Under the pieces are notes generated by a model. The model was not told where the DNA came from. It searched no databases and saw nothing but the letters and a program-made list of their open reading frames with translations. This document shows positions 7,708 through 16,926 of a DNA stretch of 64,000 nucleotides, piece by piece (the first letter of the stretch is position 1; every line of letters begins with the position of its first letter). Made by a program: the position numbers and the translations under genes. The DNA is from Burkholderia pyrrocinia (GTDB lineage Bacteria; Pseudomonadota; Gammaproteobacteria; Burkholderiales; Burkholderiaceae). Location of the stretch: positions 1,674,001-1,738,000 of the forward strand of contig NZ_CP094460.1 in assembly GCF_022809715.1 (NCBI RefSeq), written 5' to 3'.

Positions 7708-9051
7708 GTGAGCGCAAATATCCGCAATACGCTCGACGAATCCCCGATGAGCGCGTTCCAGACGACGGCTGTCGCAGCCTGCGTCGTGCTGAACATGCTC
7801 GACGGGTTCGACGTGCTGGCCATCGCGTTTGCCGCGCCGCACCTGGCGGTCGAATGGAAACTGAGCGGCAAGGAAATCGGCCTGCTGCTGAGTGCCGGGC
7901 TGGCCGGCATGGGCTTCGGCTCGGTGCTGATCGCGCCGCTGGCCGACCGGGTCGGCCGCCTCCGCATCATCCTGCTCTGCCTCGCCGTGATCTCGACCGG
8001 GATGCTCGCCTGCGCGGCCACGCACAGCACGCTGCAACTCGCGGTCGCGCGTGCCTATACGGGGCTCGGCATCGGCGGCATGCTGGCGAGCCTGACCGTC
8101 ATCAGCGGCGAGTACGCATCGAACAAATGGCGCAGCGCCGCGATCGGCATGCAGTCGACCGGCTACGCGATCGGCGCCACCGCCGGCGGCGTCATCGCCG
8201 GCTATCTGCTGTCGGTGTGGGGATGGCGCAGCGTGTTCGCGTTCGGCGGCATCCTGACCTTGATGTCGATCCCGATGGTGCTCGCGCTGCTGCCGGAATC
8301 GCTCGACTTCCTGCTGGCGCGGCGTCCGGACAACGCGCTGCAGAAAATCAACCGCATCCTCGCAAGAATGAAGCGCGCACCGATCGACACGCTGCCGGCT
8401 GCGACTGCTGCCATCGACACGGCGAACCCCGCGTCGAGCTGGACGGCCGTGCTGCGCGCACCGCTCACGCGCCGCACGATCGCACTGTGGATCGCGTTCT
8501 TTCTCGTGATGGGCAGCTTCTACTTCGTCGTGAGCTGGACGCCGAAGCTGCTGGTCCAGGCCGGACTGTCGGCGTCGCAGGGCGTGACCGGCGGCGTACT
8601 GCTCAATCTCGGCGGCATTGCGGGCGCCTCGCTCTTCAGCCTGCTGTCGACGCGGTTCGGCCTGCGCAACCTGCTCGGCGCGACGCTGCTGCTGGGCGGC
8701 GCACTGATGGTCGTGTTCGGTGCGAACACGGGCTCCCTCGGCATCGGGATGACCGTCGCGGTGCTCCTCGGTGCCGTGATCAATGCGTGCGTGGCCGGCA
8801 TGTATGCGCTGTCGCCGACACCGTATCCCGCCGAGATCCGCACGACCGGCATCGGCCTCGCGGTCGGCATCGGCCGCCTCGGCGCGATCCTGTCGCCGAT
8901 GACGGTCGGTGCGCTGCTGGACGACGGCTGGTCCGTGCCTCATCTCTATCTCGCGTTCCTCGTGCCGATGGTCGGCGCGGCGATCGCCGTCGCCGTGGCG
9001 GGCGCGCGTGCCGCGGCACCGCGCCGGCAACGCGATCCGGCGATGTCGTAA
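7708..9051 (+). CDS. MFS aromatic acid:H+ symporter (AAHS family)
   Basis: Inner-membrane carrier of 447 residues with 12 predicted membrane segments. The first helix carries the DGFD motif (LDGFDVLAIAFAAPHL) that marks the aromatic acid:H+ symporter family (PcaK, VanK, MucK and relatives). The loop after helix 2 has the MFS A-motif variant PLADRVGRLR. The start is a GTG with AAGGA seven bases upstream. It follows the two oxygenases and precedes a porin on the same strand, so it most likely imports the methoxy-aromatic substrate of the cluster. Vanillate is the best guess. Confidence 0.88.
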   Translation: MSANIRNTLDESPMSAFQTTAVAACVVLNMLDGFDVLAIAFAAPHLAVEWKLSGKEIGLLLSAGLAGMGFGSVLIAPLADRVGRLRIILLCLAVISTGMLACAATHSTLQLAVARAYTGLGIGGMLASLTVISGEYASNKWRSAAIGMQSTGYAIGATAGGVIAGYLLSVWGWRSVFAFGGILTLMSIPMVLALLPESLDFLLARRPDNALQKINRILARMKRAPIDTLPAATAAIDTANPASSWTAVLRAPLTRRTIALWIAFFLVMGSFYFVVSWTPKLLVQAGLSASQGVTGGVLLNLGGIAGASLFSLLSTRFGLRNLLGATLLLGGALMVVFGANTGSLGIGMTVAVLLGAVINACVAGMYALSPTPYPAEIRTTGIGLAVGIGRLGAILSPMTVGALLDDGWSVPHLYLAFLVPMVGAAIAVAVAGARAAAPRRQRDPAMS

Positions 9052-9152
9052 CGCGCGACGCCCGCAGTCTTGCCGATACCCGTCGGTATCCCGGACATGT
9101 TCGGGGCATAAAAAAATCGATAAGTATATCTACATAACGTTTGGAGACAGCA

Positions 9153-10247
9153 ATGAAAACGAAACTGGGCGCCGCACTCGCGACGGCGACGGCGCTGGCC
9201 GGACCGGCCTGCGCGCAAAGCAGCGTCACGCTGTACGGGATCATCGATACCGGCGTGTCCTACTACAACAACGCCGCGCACGGCGGGTCGTTCACCGGGA
9301 TGCCGACGCTGACCGGCGAGGTGCCGTCACGCTGGGGCCTGAGAGGCACGGAGGATCTCGGCGGCGGCTACCAGGCCTTCTTCGTGCTCGAAAACGGCTT
9401 CCAGCCCGGCACCGGCGCGCTGAACTACGGCGGGCGCCTGTTCGGGCGGCAGGCGAACATGGGCGTGAACAGCCCCTTCGGCGCGCTGACCCTCGGCCGC
9501 CAGATGAACATGTCGATGATCGTGCTGACCAATGCCGACGTGATCGGTCCGTCGATTCATTCGATGGCGGATTTCGACTCCTATCTGCCGAACGCGCGCA
9601 GCGACAATGCGATCGGCTACAAGGGCACGTTCCACGGCGTGACGCTCGGCGCCACCTACAGTTTCGGCCGCGACGCGGCCGGGCCGGCAGGACCGTCGGC
9701 GACGGGCTGCGCCGGACAGGTGCCCGGCGACATCGTCGCCTGTCGTCAATACACGGCGATGCTCGCCTATGACGCGAGCAATTTCGGGCTGGCTGCATCG
9801 CACGACGTGATGCGCGGCGGCGGCAGCGCGCTCGCGCCGCTGAACAATCCGGCGTATACCGACACGCGCGACATCGTCGCCGGCTACGTGAAGATCGGCC
9901 CCGCGAAACTGGGCGCCGGGTGGATCCGCCGCAACCTCGCGGCGGCCGAACACCTGCAGGCCGACATCGTGTTCGCCGGCGGCACGTACTACGCGACGCC
10001 CTACCTCGCGCTCGACCTGCAGGGCGTACGCTACCTGCAGCGTCGCGAAAACAGCGAAGGCGGCACGAACGCCACGCTGCTCGTCGGCCGCGCGAGCTAT
10101 TTCCTGTCGAAGCGGACGACCGTTTATACGTCGGCGGGCTACATGTTCAACAGCACGCTGGCCGCGAACGCGGTCGCCGCCGGCGGGACGGTCGGCACCG
10201 GGATGAATCAGCTCGGCGTGATGGCCGGCATCCAGCAGAAGTTCTGA
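9153..10247 (+). CDS. outer-membrane porin of the aromatic cluster
   Basis: Trimeric beta-barrel porin of 364 residues. It begins MKTKLGAALATATALAGPACA, a signal peptide cleaved before QSSVTLYGIIDTGVSYY, the hallmark N-terminus of Burkholderia porins. The PEFGL-type region appears as RWGLRGTEDLGGGYQAFFVLENGF, and the protein ends GVMAGIQQKF with the expected terminal phenylalanine. A TTG at 9141 is in frame but the GGAGACAG sequence sits properly before ATG 9153. It follows the aromatic-acid carrier in the same orientation, so it may admit aromatic acids to the periplasm. Confidence 0.9.
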   Translation: MKTKLGAALATATALAGPACAQSSVTLYGIIDTGVSYYNNAAHGGSFTGMPTLTGEVPSRWGLRGTEDLGGGYQAFFVLENGFQPGTGALNYGGRLFGRQANMGVNSPFGALTLGRQMNMSMIVLTNADVIGPSIHSMADFDSYLPNARSDNAIGYKGTFHGVTLGATYSFGRDAAGPAGPSATGCAGQVPGDIVACRQYTAMLAYDASNFGLAASHDVMRGGGSALAPLNNPAYTDTRDIVAGYVKIGPAKLGAGWIRRNLAAAEHLQADIVFAGGTYYATPYLALDLQGVRYLQRRENSEGGTNATLLVGRASYFLSKRTTVYTSAGYMFNSTLAANAVAAGGTVGTGMNQLGVMAGIQQKF

Positions 10248-10267
10248 ATGCCGGCCCCCGCACTACC

Positions 10268-10714
10268 TCAATCGGCGAGCCGGCAGTGCGAGAGCTTCAA
10301 CCCCGGCAGCACCGGCGCGTCGAGATAGCCTTCGTTCACGCAACTGAAGCGGAAGTTCGCGGATGCCGTGAACGGCTTGATCTCGCCGCCGGGGAATTTC
10401 GGCTTCAGCGCGGCCTGGTCGGCCACGTCGAAATGCGTGTCGAACTGCCCGCCGTCGGTCGTCAGCGCGCCGAAGTACGTGCCGCCCGGATCGCTGCCCA
10501 TCCGGATCACCGCGCCGACGAACGCGAGGCGCTTGCCGTCGTATTTCGTCTTCGCGGCGGCCATGTCCTGCGTATAGGCCTCGATCACGACGCTGTAGCG
10601 CGCATCGATCGCGGGCTCGTCCGACGATGCGGCGCAGGCGTTCTGGTGAACGCCCGCCAGCATCACGCACGCCGCAAGCGCGGCCGTCGCGAACGGCGCG
10701 GAAATCTTTTTCAT
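10268..10714 (-). CDS. small secreted protein of unknown function
   Basis: A 148-residue protein with a signal peptide (MKKISAPFATAALAACVMLA, cleavage near ACA-ASS) and a short mature domain. The central stretch YDGKRLAFVGAVIRMG recalls a small OB-fold-like beta domain, but this is only an impression. Two cysteines (SCVNEG and SHCRLAD) near the C-terminus could form a disulfide. Codon use matches the surroundings. It is convergent with the porin gene, whose stop is 20 bp away. No function can be assigned. Confidence 0.7.
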   Translation of the reverse strand: MKKISAPFATAALAACVMLAGVHQNACAASSDEPAIDARYSVVIEAYTQDMAAAKTKYDGKRLAFVGAVIRMGSDPGGTYFGALTTDGGQFDTHFDVADQAALKPKFPGGEIKPFTASANFRFSCVNEGYLDAPVLPGLKLSHCRLAD

Positions 10715-11126
10715 TGGGTGGTCTCCCGTCAGGCTTGGTGGTTGAAATGATTGAAAGCGGCGCGGTGCCGGTTGCCCGGCATAACGCCAGATGAATTCGC
10801 TTCCGTTTTAATCGTTCGAATGGCGGAACACGGCTGCGATCACTTCACCACCCGCATGGTCGAGTGCGGTACGTTGCGTCGCGCCGAACGCGACGTGACA
10901 GGAAGATGACATGGTGCGGCCCCCGGCTCTCATTGAATTTCACTGCGTCTGATTTTGGCCGCTACGGTAGCAGACGGCCGATGGCCCGGCAACCAAGGCC
11001 CGCCCGCCGCCGACCACCTCATTACAATTGCAAATAATTCTCATTACGTATATCATCCGCATCCCGGTTGCGGCGCAGTGCTGCGGCCCGCGACACGATC
11101 CTTAGCACGCCGTCCTGCATCGATTC
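10715..11126. other. intergenic region between secreted-protein gene and TonB receptor
   Basis: A 412-bp divergent region. It should hold the promoters of both neighbours. A Fur-box-like sequence lies at 11030-11048. I see no open reading frame, tRNA or terminator structure that stands out. Confidence 0.6.
11030..11048. promoter_or_regulatory. Fur-box candidate upstream of siderophore receptor
   Basis: GCAAATAATTCTCATTACG matches the 19-bp Fur consensus at 12 of 19 positions by eye, including the AAT..TCATTA core. It lies 79 bp before the receptor start, a normal distance for iron-dependent repression. Confidence 0.55.
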
Positions 11127-13316
11127 ATGCCATCCCGTCGAACCACCCACCGCGCCCGGACCCTTCGTCCGTGGCGCACGAGCCTGCCTGCCCTGATCAC
11201 GCTTTGCGTCGCAAGCGGCGCGCATGCCGACGCCGCCGACCCCGCCAACGCCAAACCCGTTGCGTCCGCATCCGCATCGACGCCCACGACGCCCGCCGAA
11301 CACGAACTGCCGGCCATCAGCGTCAACGCATCGGCGGCCGTCGATCCGACGATCGGCTATCAGCCGCGCACCAGCAGCATCGCGGGCGGCAGCGACCGCC
11401 CGCTCAAGGAGATTCCGCAATCGGTCGCGGTGGTCAGCAGCAGCGTGATGCAGGACCAGCAGGCGCGCTCGCTCGACGACGTGCTCGGCAACATCAGCGG
11501 CGTCACGCAGACCAACACGCTCGGCGGCACGCGCGACGCGTTCACCAAGCGCGGCTTCGGATCGAACAACGACGGCTCGGTGCTCGTCGACGGCGTGCGC
11601 ACGCCGGTGCTGCACAGCTATCTCGCGACGATCGACCGCGTCGAAGTGCTGAAGGGCCCTGCTTCGCTGCTCTACGGGATGCAGGACCCGGGCGGCGTGA
11701 TCAACCTCGTCACGCGCAAGCCGGAAGACACGTTCGGCGGCTCGATCTCCGCATCGCGCACGAGCCACGGCGGCAGCAGCGCGCTGTTCGATCTCACGGG
11801 CCCGCTCGGCAAGCCCGGCCAGGTCGCCGGCGGCACGCTCGCGTTCCGGCTGACCGGCGAATACGACACGAGCCGCTACTGGCGCAGCTTCGGCCGCCAG
11901 CGCGACGCGCTGATCGCGCCCGCGCTGTCGTGGCACGACGCGAACACGTCGGTCGACATCAGCTACCAGTACGTCGACTACACGACGCCGTTCGATCGCG
12001 GCACCGTGCTCGTGAACGGCCAGCTCGACGATGCGCTGCGCTATCGCCGCTACGAGGAAGCGTGGTCGCAAAGCAGCGGCATCCAGGAAACGCTGCGTGC
12101 GCGCATCGAGCACCGCTTCTCCGACGCGTGGCGCGTGCGCGCGACCTACGGCTGGGGCCGCGACCGCTACGACCAGTACATTACCCGCGGCAACTCGTTC
12201 AACAGCAAGACGGGCGCAATGACGCGCTCGTCCGATGCCAACCTCGGGCGCAACGACTCCGACCAGATCGCGACGCTCGGCCTGCTCGGCAACGTGACGC
12301 TTGCCGGGATGAACCACGCGATCTACCTCGGCGGCGAATACGAGCGGCAGCGCAGCTTCCGCGGCGACACGATCCGCGGCAAGGCAACGACGGGCTTCAA
12401 TCTCTACGATCCCGTGTACGGTCTGCTCGCACCGGGCGGCATACCCAACCCGAAGCAAAGCGATTCGCGCTCGGTGGTGCACGCATATTCGATGGTCGTG
12501 CAGGACTCGGTGAAGCTCACCGAGCGTCTCACCGCGGTCGGCGGGCTGCGCTGGGAAAACTGGCAGCAGGAATCGGGGATGGGGCGGCCGTTCGTGTTCG
12601 CCGACCGCTCGCGCGGCAATGTCTGGCTGCCGCAGTTCGGGCTCGCGTATGCGCTCACGCCGGGGCTGACCGCGTATGCGAACGTGAGCCGCTCGTTCAA
12701 GCCGAACGTCGCAACGAACGTCGCCGCGCCGCTCGCGCCGGAATACGGCCGCGTGCTCGAGGCCGGGCTGAAGTTCAGCCTGAAGCCCGCGATCACGGGC
12801 ACGCTCGCGGTCTACCAGATCGACAAGCGCAACGTCGCGGTCACGAACGGCGACATCACGTCGACGATCGGCACCGCGCGCTCGCGCGGGATCGAACTCG
12901 ACGTCGCGGGGCAGATCACGCGCCACCTGAGCGTGATCGGCAGCTATGCGTATACGAACGCGACCGATCGCGACAGCAATACGCCGCTCGTCAACGTCGC
13001 GCGCCACACGGGCAGCCTGTTCGCGGTGTACGACACGGCGATCGCGAACCTGCCCGGCCGCTGGCGCTTCGGCGGCGGCGCAAGCCTGGTCGGCACACGC
13101 TCCGGCGACACCGCGAACAGCTTCACGCTGCCCGGCTACGTGACCGTCGACGCGTTCGCGGCCTACGAAACGACGATCGGCAAGTTCCCGACGCGCTTCC
13201 AGCTCAACGTGAAGAACCTGCTCGACAAGACCTACTACCCGTCGAGCAACAACAACCTGATCGTCGCGGTCGGCGAGCCGCGACTCGTCACGCTGACGAC
13301 GACGGTGTCGTTCTGA
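11127..13316 (+). CDS. TonB-dependent siderophore receptor
   Basis: Outer-membrane receptor of 729 residues for a ferric siderophore, powered by TonB. After an export signal ending near ASGAHA, a TonB-box-like segment (HELPAISVNA) leads into the plug domain: KEIPQSVAVVSSSVMQDQ, LDDVLGNISGV, TKRGFGSNN, then VEVLKGPASLLYGMQDPGGVINLVTRKP, a strong signature of the FhuE/FpvA-type siderophore receptors. The barrel follows and ends in a phenylalanine (TTTVSF) for outer-membrane insertion. No sigma-factor signalling domain is seen at the N-terminus. No siderophore synthesis gene is nearby, so it may take up a xenosiderophore. The ligand is unknown. Confidence 0.92.
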   Translation: MPSRRTTHRARTLRPWRTSLPALITLCVASGAHADAADPANAKPVASASASTPTTPAEHELPAISVNASAAVDPTIGYQPRTSSIAGGSDRPLKEIPQSVAVVSSSVMQDQQARSLDDVLGNISGVTQTNTLGGTRDAFTKRGFGSNNDGSVLVDGVRTPVLHSYLATIDRVEVLKGPASLLYGMQDPGGVINLVTRKPEDTFGGSISASRTSHGGSSALFDLTGPLGKPGQVAGGTLAFRLTGEYDTSRYWRSFGRQRDALIAPALSWHDANTSVDISYQYVDYTTPFDRGTVLVNGQLDDALRYRRYEEAWSQSSGIQETLRARIEHRFSDAWRVRATYGWGRDRYDQYITRGNSFNSKTGAMTRSSDANLGRNDSDQIATLGLLGNVTLAGMNHAIYLGGEYERQRSFRGDTIRGKATTGFNLYDPVYGLLAPGGIPNPKQSDSRSVVHAYSMVVQDSVKLTERLTAVGGLRWENWQQESGMGRPFVFADRSRGNVWLPQFGLAYALTPGLTAYANVSRSFKPNVATNVAAPLAPEYGRVLEAGLKFSLKPAITGTLAVYQIDKRNVAVTNGDITSTIGTARSRGIELDVAGQITRHLSVIGSYAYTNATDRDSNTPLVNVARHTGSLFAVYDTAIANLPGRWRFGGGASLVGTRSGDTANSFTLPGYVTVDAFAAYETTIGKFPTRFQLNVKNLLDKTYYPSSNNNLIVAVGEPRLVTLTTTVSF

Positions 13317-13317
13317 C

Positions 13318-13342
13318 GGCCCGGGCAGTCGGAAGCCGGGCC
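13318..13342. terminator. possible bidirectional terminator hairpin
   Basis: GGCCCGG (13318-13324) pairs with CCGGGCC (13336-13342), an 11-bp loop between them, placed between the convergent receptor and MFS genes. No T-tract follows, so rho-independent activity is uncertain. Confidence 0.35.
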
Positions 13343-13352
13343 CGGCTCGACG

Positions 13353-14642
13353 TCATTCCGCCGTCGGCGGACAGACCCGGTAGAACACGACGCTGCACAG
13401 CAACAGGAAGCCGGCAAGGATCGCCATGCCGGTGCGGATGCCCGCATAGCCGATGATCATCGCGCCGAGGATCCCCGACAGGCTCCCGCACGCGTTGATC
13501 AGCGCGAGGCCGGCCGCCGCGGCCGCACCGGACAGCACGCGTCCCGGCAGCGTCCAGTAGATCGGCATCAGCGACAGGATGCCCGACGTCGCGACGGTCA
13601 GCATGATCAGCGCGAGCCAGAAGCTGTCGTGCGCCACCGTCGCGACGAACAGGCCGACGGCGGCCAGCGCGACCGGCACCACGCCGTGCCTGCGCAGCCG
13701 CCCGGACCGCTCCGCGACCTTCGCGTTCATGTACATGCAGATCGCCGCGACGCCGAACGGGATGGCCGTGAACAGCCCGACATCCAGGCTGTTCGCGACG
13801 CCGGCATCATGAAACAGCGTCGGCATCCAGAACGTCAGTCCATAGAATGCGGTGTTGAAGAGGATCATCACGACGATCAGCGCATAGATCTTCGGTGTCC
13901 GGAACGCATCCGCGACGCGATGCGACTTGAACGCCGCCTCCTTCGCGACATTCGCTTCGATGATCTGCTTCTCGCGCGGCGTCAGCCAATCGACGTCGGC
14001 CGGCCGGTTCCGCAGCAGCGCCAGGATGACGACGCCCAGCACCACGGACGGCAGCCCTTCGAGCAGGAACAGCCACTGCCATCCCCTGACGCCCGCCACG
14101 CCGTCCATCGTCTCCATGATCGCGCCGGACAACGGCGCACCGAACACGACGGCAATCGGCAACGCCATCAGGAACAGCGAATACATGCCGCTCTGGCGCC
14201 GGGCGGGCAGCCACGTGTTCGTGTAATACATCACGCCCGGAACGAACCCGGCCTCGCATACGCCAAGCAGGAAGCGAAGCGAGTAGAACGCGGCCTCGTT
14301 CCTCGAGAAGATCATCAGGGTCGACACGATCCCCCACGTGATCATGATCCGCGCGATCCATGCGCGTGCGCCGACCCGCCGGAGGATCAGGTTGCTCGGA
14401 ATCTCGAACAGCATGTAGCCCCAGAAGAACACGCTCGCGCCGAGTGCGAAGGACGCATTCGTCAGGCCGAAATCGGCCGCCATCTGCAGTTTGGCAAAGC
14501 CGATGTTCACGCGGTCCAGATAGGACATGATGAACCCGAGGAAAAACAGCGGGACGATCCTCAGTATCACCTTCCGGTACAACGCATCTTCGTGCAGTGC
14601 TTCGGTGCTTGCGCCGAGCGCAAGCGTGACGTCCGCCTTCAT
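13353..14642 (-). CDS. MFS anion:cation symporter, probable sugar-acid carrier
   Basis: Inner-membrane carrier of 429 residues with 12 membrane segments. The first helix (FLGFIMSYLDRVNIGFAKLQM) has the YLDRVNIG motif of the anion:cation symporter family, which includes tartrate, phthalate and hexuronate carriers. LLGVCEAGFVPGVMYYTNTWLP and the large central loop ending LTPREKQIIEANVAKE are also typical. It is the last gene of a minus-strand unit that begins with the GntR regulator. It probably imports the sugar acid degraded by the upstream enzymes. Confidence 0.88.
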   Translation of the reverse strand: MKADVTLALGASTEALHEDALYRKVILRIVPLFFLGFIMSYLDRVNIGFAKLQMAADFGLTNASFALGASVFFWGYMLFEIPSNLILRRVGARAWIARIMITWGIVSTLMIFSRNEAAFYSLRFLLGVCEAGFVPGVMYYTNTWLPARRQSGMYSLFLMALPIAVVFGAPLSGAIMETMDGVAGVRGWQWLFLLEGLPSVVLGVVILALLRNRPADVDWLTPREKQIIEANVAKEAAFKSHRVADAFRTPKIYALIVVMILFNTAFYGLTFWMPTLFHDAGVANSLDVGLFTAIPFGVAAICMYMNAKVAERSGRLRRHGVVPVALAAVGLFVATVAHDSFWLALIMLTVATSGILSLMPIYWTLPGRVLSGAAAAAGLALINACGSLSGILGAMIIGYAGIRTGMAILAGFLLLCSVVFYRVCPPTAE

Positions 14643-14766
14643 GATCAGTTCTCCGGATTAATACAGGAACCTCGACGGCGACGGGATCGATCCGTACGCT
14701 GGTACGTTTCGCATGCTCGTGGCGGGCCGGGCCGCCTGCCGGCGCCGCGTCACGGATTCTGCGGCC

Positions 14767-15783
14767 TCATCGCTCCGCAAGCGCGAGCACGTCGGCCCAG
14801 ATTCCGTCGTCGACGGCAACGCCGTGCCGCCGCTGTTCGATGCGGGTTCGCAGCGCGCTTTGCCCGGGATACAGCACCTCGTCGCTGTCTTCCGCGACTT
14901 CCGACGTATTCACGTAATCGGCCACGCCGTCGGCGACCTCGTTCGTGAACGCTTCGCCGCCCAGCTTGCGCGGGTCGATCAGGATGAACACCTGCGAACA
15001 GCCGGTGCAGCTTCCCTGCTGCACGGCATCGATCCCGTTCGTCGCCAGCCCCTCCGACAGCACGGCGGCCAGCACGTCGAGCATGATCGCGAATCCCGAG
15101 CCCTTCCAGTAACCCATCGGCAGGATCCGCATCGACGCCTCGATCGGGCCGGGCTCGACGGTCAGCTTCCCTTCGCTGTCGAAACCGGCGGGAAACGGCA
15201 TGTTTTTCCCCTTGAGGCGGGTCGCCTGCAGTTTGCCGTACGAGTACTGCGACATTGCCATGTCGAGCACGATATGGCCCTTGTCCCGCGGCACCGCCAT
15301 CACGAACGGGTTGTTGCCGACGCGCGGTTTCTTGCCGCCCCAGCCCGGCATGCAGGATTCGGTATTCGTCCAGCAGATCGCGATGTAGCCGCGATCCGCT
15401 GCGTGCCAGCCATACGTCCCGCCGCGCATCCAGTGGGTCGTGTTGCGCAGCGCGACGATGCCGACGCCCTGCTCGTCGGCGATCGCCATCGCGCGCTCGG
15501 TCGCGGACAACGCATTCAGAATGCCGGGGCCGCGATTGCCGTCCAGGATCTCGATCGCGCCGAAGCGCTTGACCGGCGTGGGGGCGCCTTGCAGATTCAC
15601 CCAGCCCTTGCGGACGTAGTCGACGAAGCGCGCGACGCGATTGATGCCGTGGGAATTGACGCCGTCGCAGGTCGCCTCCGCATGAACCCGTGCGCAGACG
15701 CCCGCGTCGTGCTCGTTCATGCCCGCATTCAGGAGCGCGAGATAAATGGCGCCCTGCAACTCCTCGAACGGAATTCGGATCAT
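14767..15783 (-). CDS. YiaK-like 2,3-diketo-L-gulonate reductase (malate/L-lactate dehydrogenase family)
   Basis: NAD(P)H-dependent oxidoreductase of 338 residues in the Ldh2/MDG family, a fold distinct from Rossmann dehydrogenases. The catalytic histidine is His45 in the SHGINR motif. NTTHWMRGGTYGWHAADRGY and the following CWTNTESCMPGWG segment closely resemble E. coli YiaK, which reduces 2,3-diketo-L-gulonate to 3-keto-L-gulonate. The C-terminal VFILIDPRKLGG is also family-like. Other members act on malate, ureidoglycolate or cyclic imino acids. The neighbouring mannonate and gulonate enzymes favour a C6 sugar acid, but the exact substrate is inferred. Confidence 0.8.
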   Translation of the reverse strand: MIRIPFEELQGAIYLALLNAGMNEHDAGVCARVHAEATCDGVNSHGINRVARFVDYVRKGWVNLQGAPTPVKRFGAIEILDGNRGPGILNALSATERAMAIADEQGVGIVALRNTTHWMRGGTYGWHAADRGYIAICWTNTESCMPGWGGKKPRVGNNPFVMAVPRDKGHIVLDMAMSQYSYGKLQATRLKGKNMPFPAGFDSEGKLTVEPGPIEASMRILPMGYWKGSGFAIMLDVLAAVLSEGLATNGIDAVQQGSCTGCSQVFILIDPRKLGGEAFTNEVADGVADYVNTSEVAEDSDEVLYPGQSALRTRIEQRRHGVAVDDGIWADVLALAER

Positions 15784-15865
15784 CTTGCGTGTCTCCTGAA
15801 GTTCTTGTGGTGCGGTTCGATGCGGAACCGGATGCCGCCGCCCCGGCTCGCGGCGCGAACCGGTA

Positions 15866-16897
15866 TCAGCCGCCCGCGAAATCGAGCAGGATCTTGCAGC
15901 TCTCGGCAGGCCGCTGCTCGGCCATCTCGAACGCCTGCGCGACGTCGCGGAAACCCACCTTGTGCGTGACGATATGCTCCGGCTGGATCAGCCCGCGGCC
16001 GATCCAGTCGATCACCTGCGGGAACATTGCGCAATTCAGTCGCGATGCGGCGAGCGTCAGTTCCTTCTTCGTCAGTTCCGCCTGCACGATCGCCGACGGT
16101 TCCGACGAGAAGCCGAGCACGCCGATCCGGCCCGCCGGCGCGGCGATCCGCACGGCCTCCTCGAGAATCGACGGATGGCAGACCGCGTCGAAGATCAGCG
16201 TCGGGCCACCGTCGACGCCGCGCTGCGCCAGCGCGTCCGGCAACGACTCGACGCTCGTGTTGATGATCTCGTCCTCCGCCGCGCCGCACTTGCGCGCGAG
16301 CTGCAGGCGCGCGTCGAGCCGGTCGGTGATGAACGCGCGGATGCCGTACACGCGCTTGAGCACCTGCAGGATCGTCAGCCCGACGGTGCCGGCGCCGTAG
16401 ATCAGCGCGACATCGCCCGGCAGCACGCCGGTGCGCGAGGTCGCGTTCGCGGCGACCGCGAACGGCTCGACGATCGCCGCGCACGTGTCGGCGATCTCCG
16501 CCGGAATCCGGTAGGCATTGCCGGCCGGCACGCAGGTGTACTGACTGAAGCCGCCGTCGCGATGCACGCCGAGCACGGTCAGGTGCCGGCACACGTTGCG
16601 CCGGCCGATCGTGCACGCATGACAATCCCCGCAGCTGATCACGGGATCGACCGCGACGGTCTCGCCGAGCCGCGCCGCATCGACGCCCTCGCCGACCGAC
16701 TCGATCGTCCCGACGAATTCGTGGCCGATGATGCGCGGATACGACACGAACGGATTCTTGCCGTGAAAGATATGCAGGTCCGACCCGCAGATGCCCGCAT
16801 AACGGACCTTCACGCGCACTTCGCCGGCGGCGGGCACGGGCAGCGGCACCTCGCGCACACCCATGCTGTTCGGACGATCGACAACGACGCTCAACAT
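15866..16897 (-). CDS. rspB: RspB-like zinc dehydrogenase, probable L-gulonate 5-dehydrogenase
   Basis: Zinc-dependent medium-chain dehydrogenase, 343 residues from ATG 16897 (MLSVVVDRPNSMG), chosen because GGAGAG sits 7 bp before it; an in-frame start at 16939 lacks support. Catalytic zinc ligands are Cys37 (GICGSD) and His59-Glu60 (GHEFVG). Structural zinc cysteines are Cys89, Cys92, Cys95 and Cys103. The Rossmann motif GAGTVG follows mid-protein. It resembles RspB, the partner of RspA/ManD. RspB-type enzymes have been reported to oxidise L-gulonate to D-fructuronate, which would then pass to UxuB and ManD encoded here. The gene lies just downstream of manD. Confidence 0.82.
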   Translation of the reverse strand: MLSVVVDRPNSMGVREVPLPVPAAGEVRVKVRYAGICGSDLHIFHGKNPFVSYPRIIGHEFVGTIESVGEGVDAARLGETVAVDPVISCGDCHACTIGRRNVCRHLTVLGVHRDGGFSQYTCVPAGNAYRIPAEIADTCAAIVEPFAVAANATSRTGVLPGDVALIYGAGTVGLTILQVLKRVYGIRAFITDRLDARLQLARKCGAAEDEIINTSVESLPDALAQRGVDGGPTLIFDAVCHPSILEEAVRIAAPAGRIGVLGFSSEPSAIVQAELTKKELTLAASRLNCAMFPQVIDWIGRGLIQPEHIVTHKVGFRDVAQAFEMAEQRPAESCKILLDFAGG

Positions 16898-16926
16898 TTC
16901 GGTTCTCTCCTTCGATTCTTCGCCGC

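Noticed and set aside
10955..13456. Long overlapping frame of 833 codons across the TonB receptor gene
   Set aside because: It lacks family features and is in another frame of the clear receptor gene.
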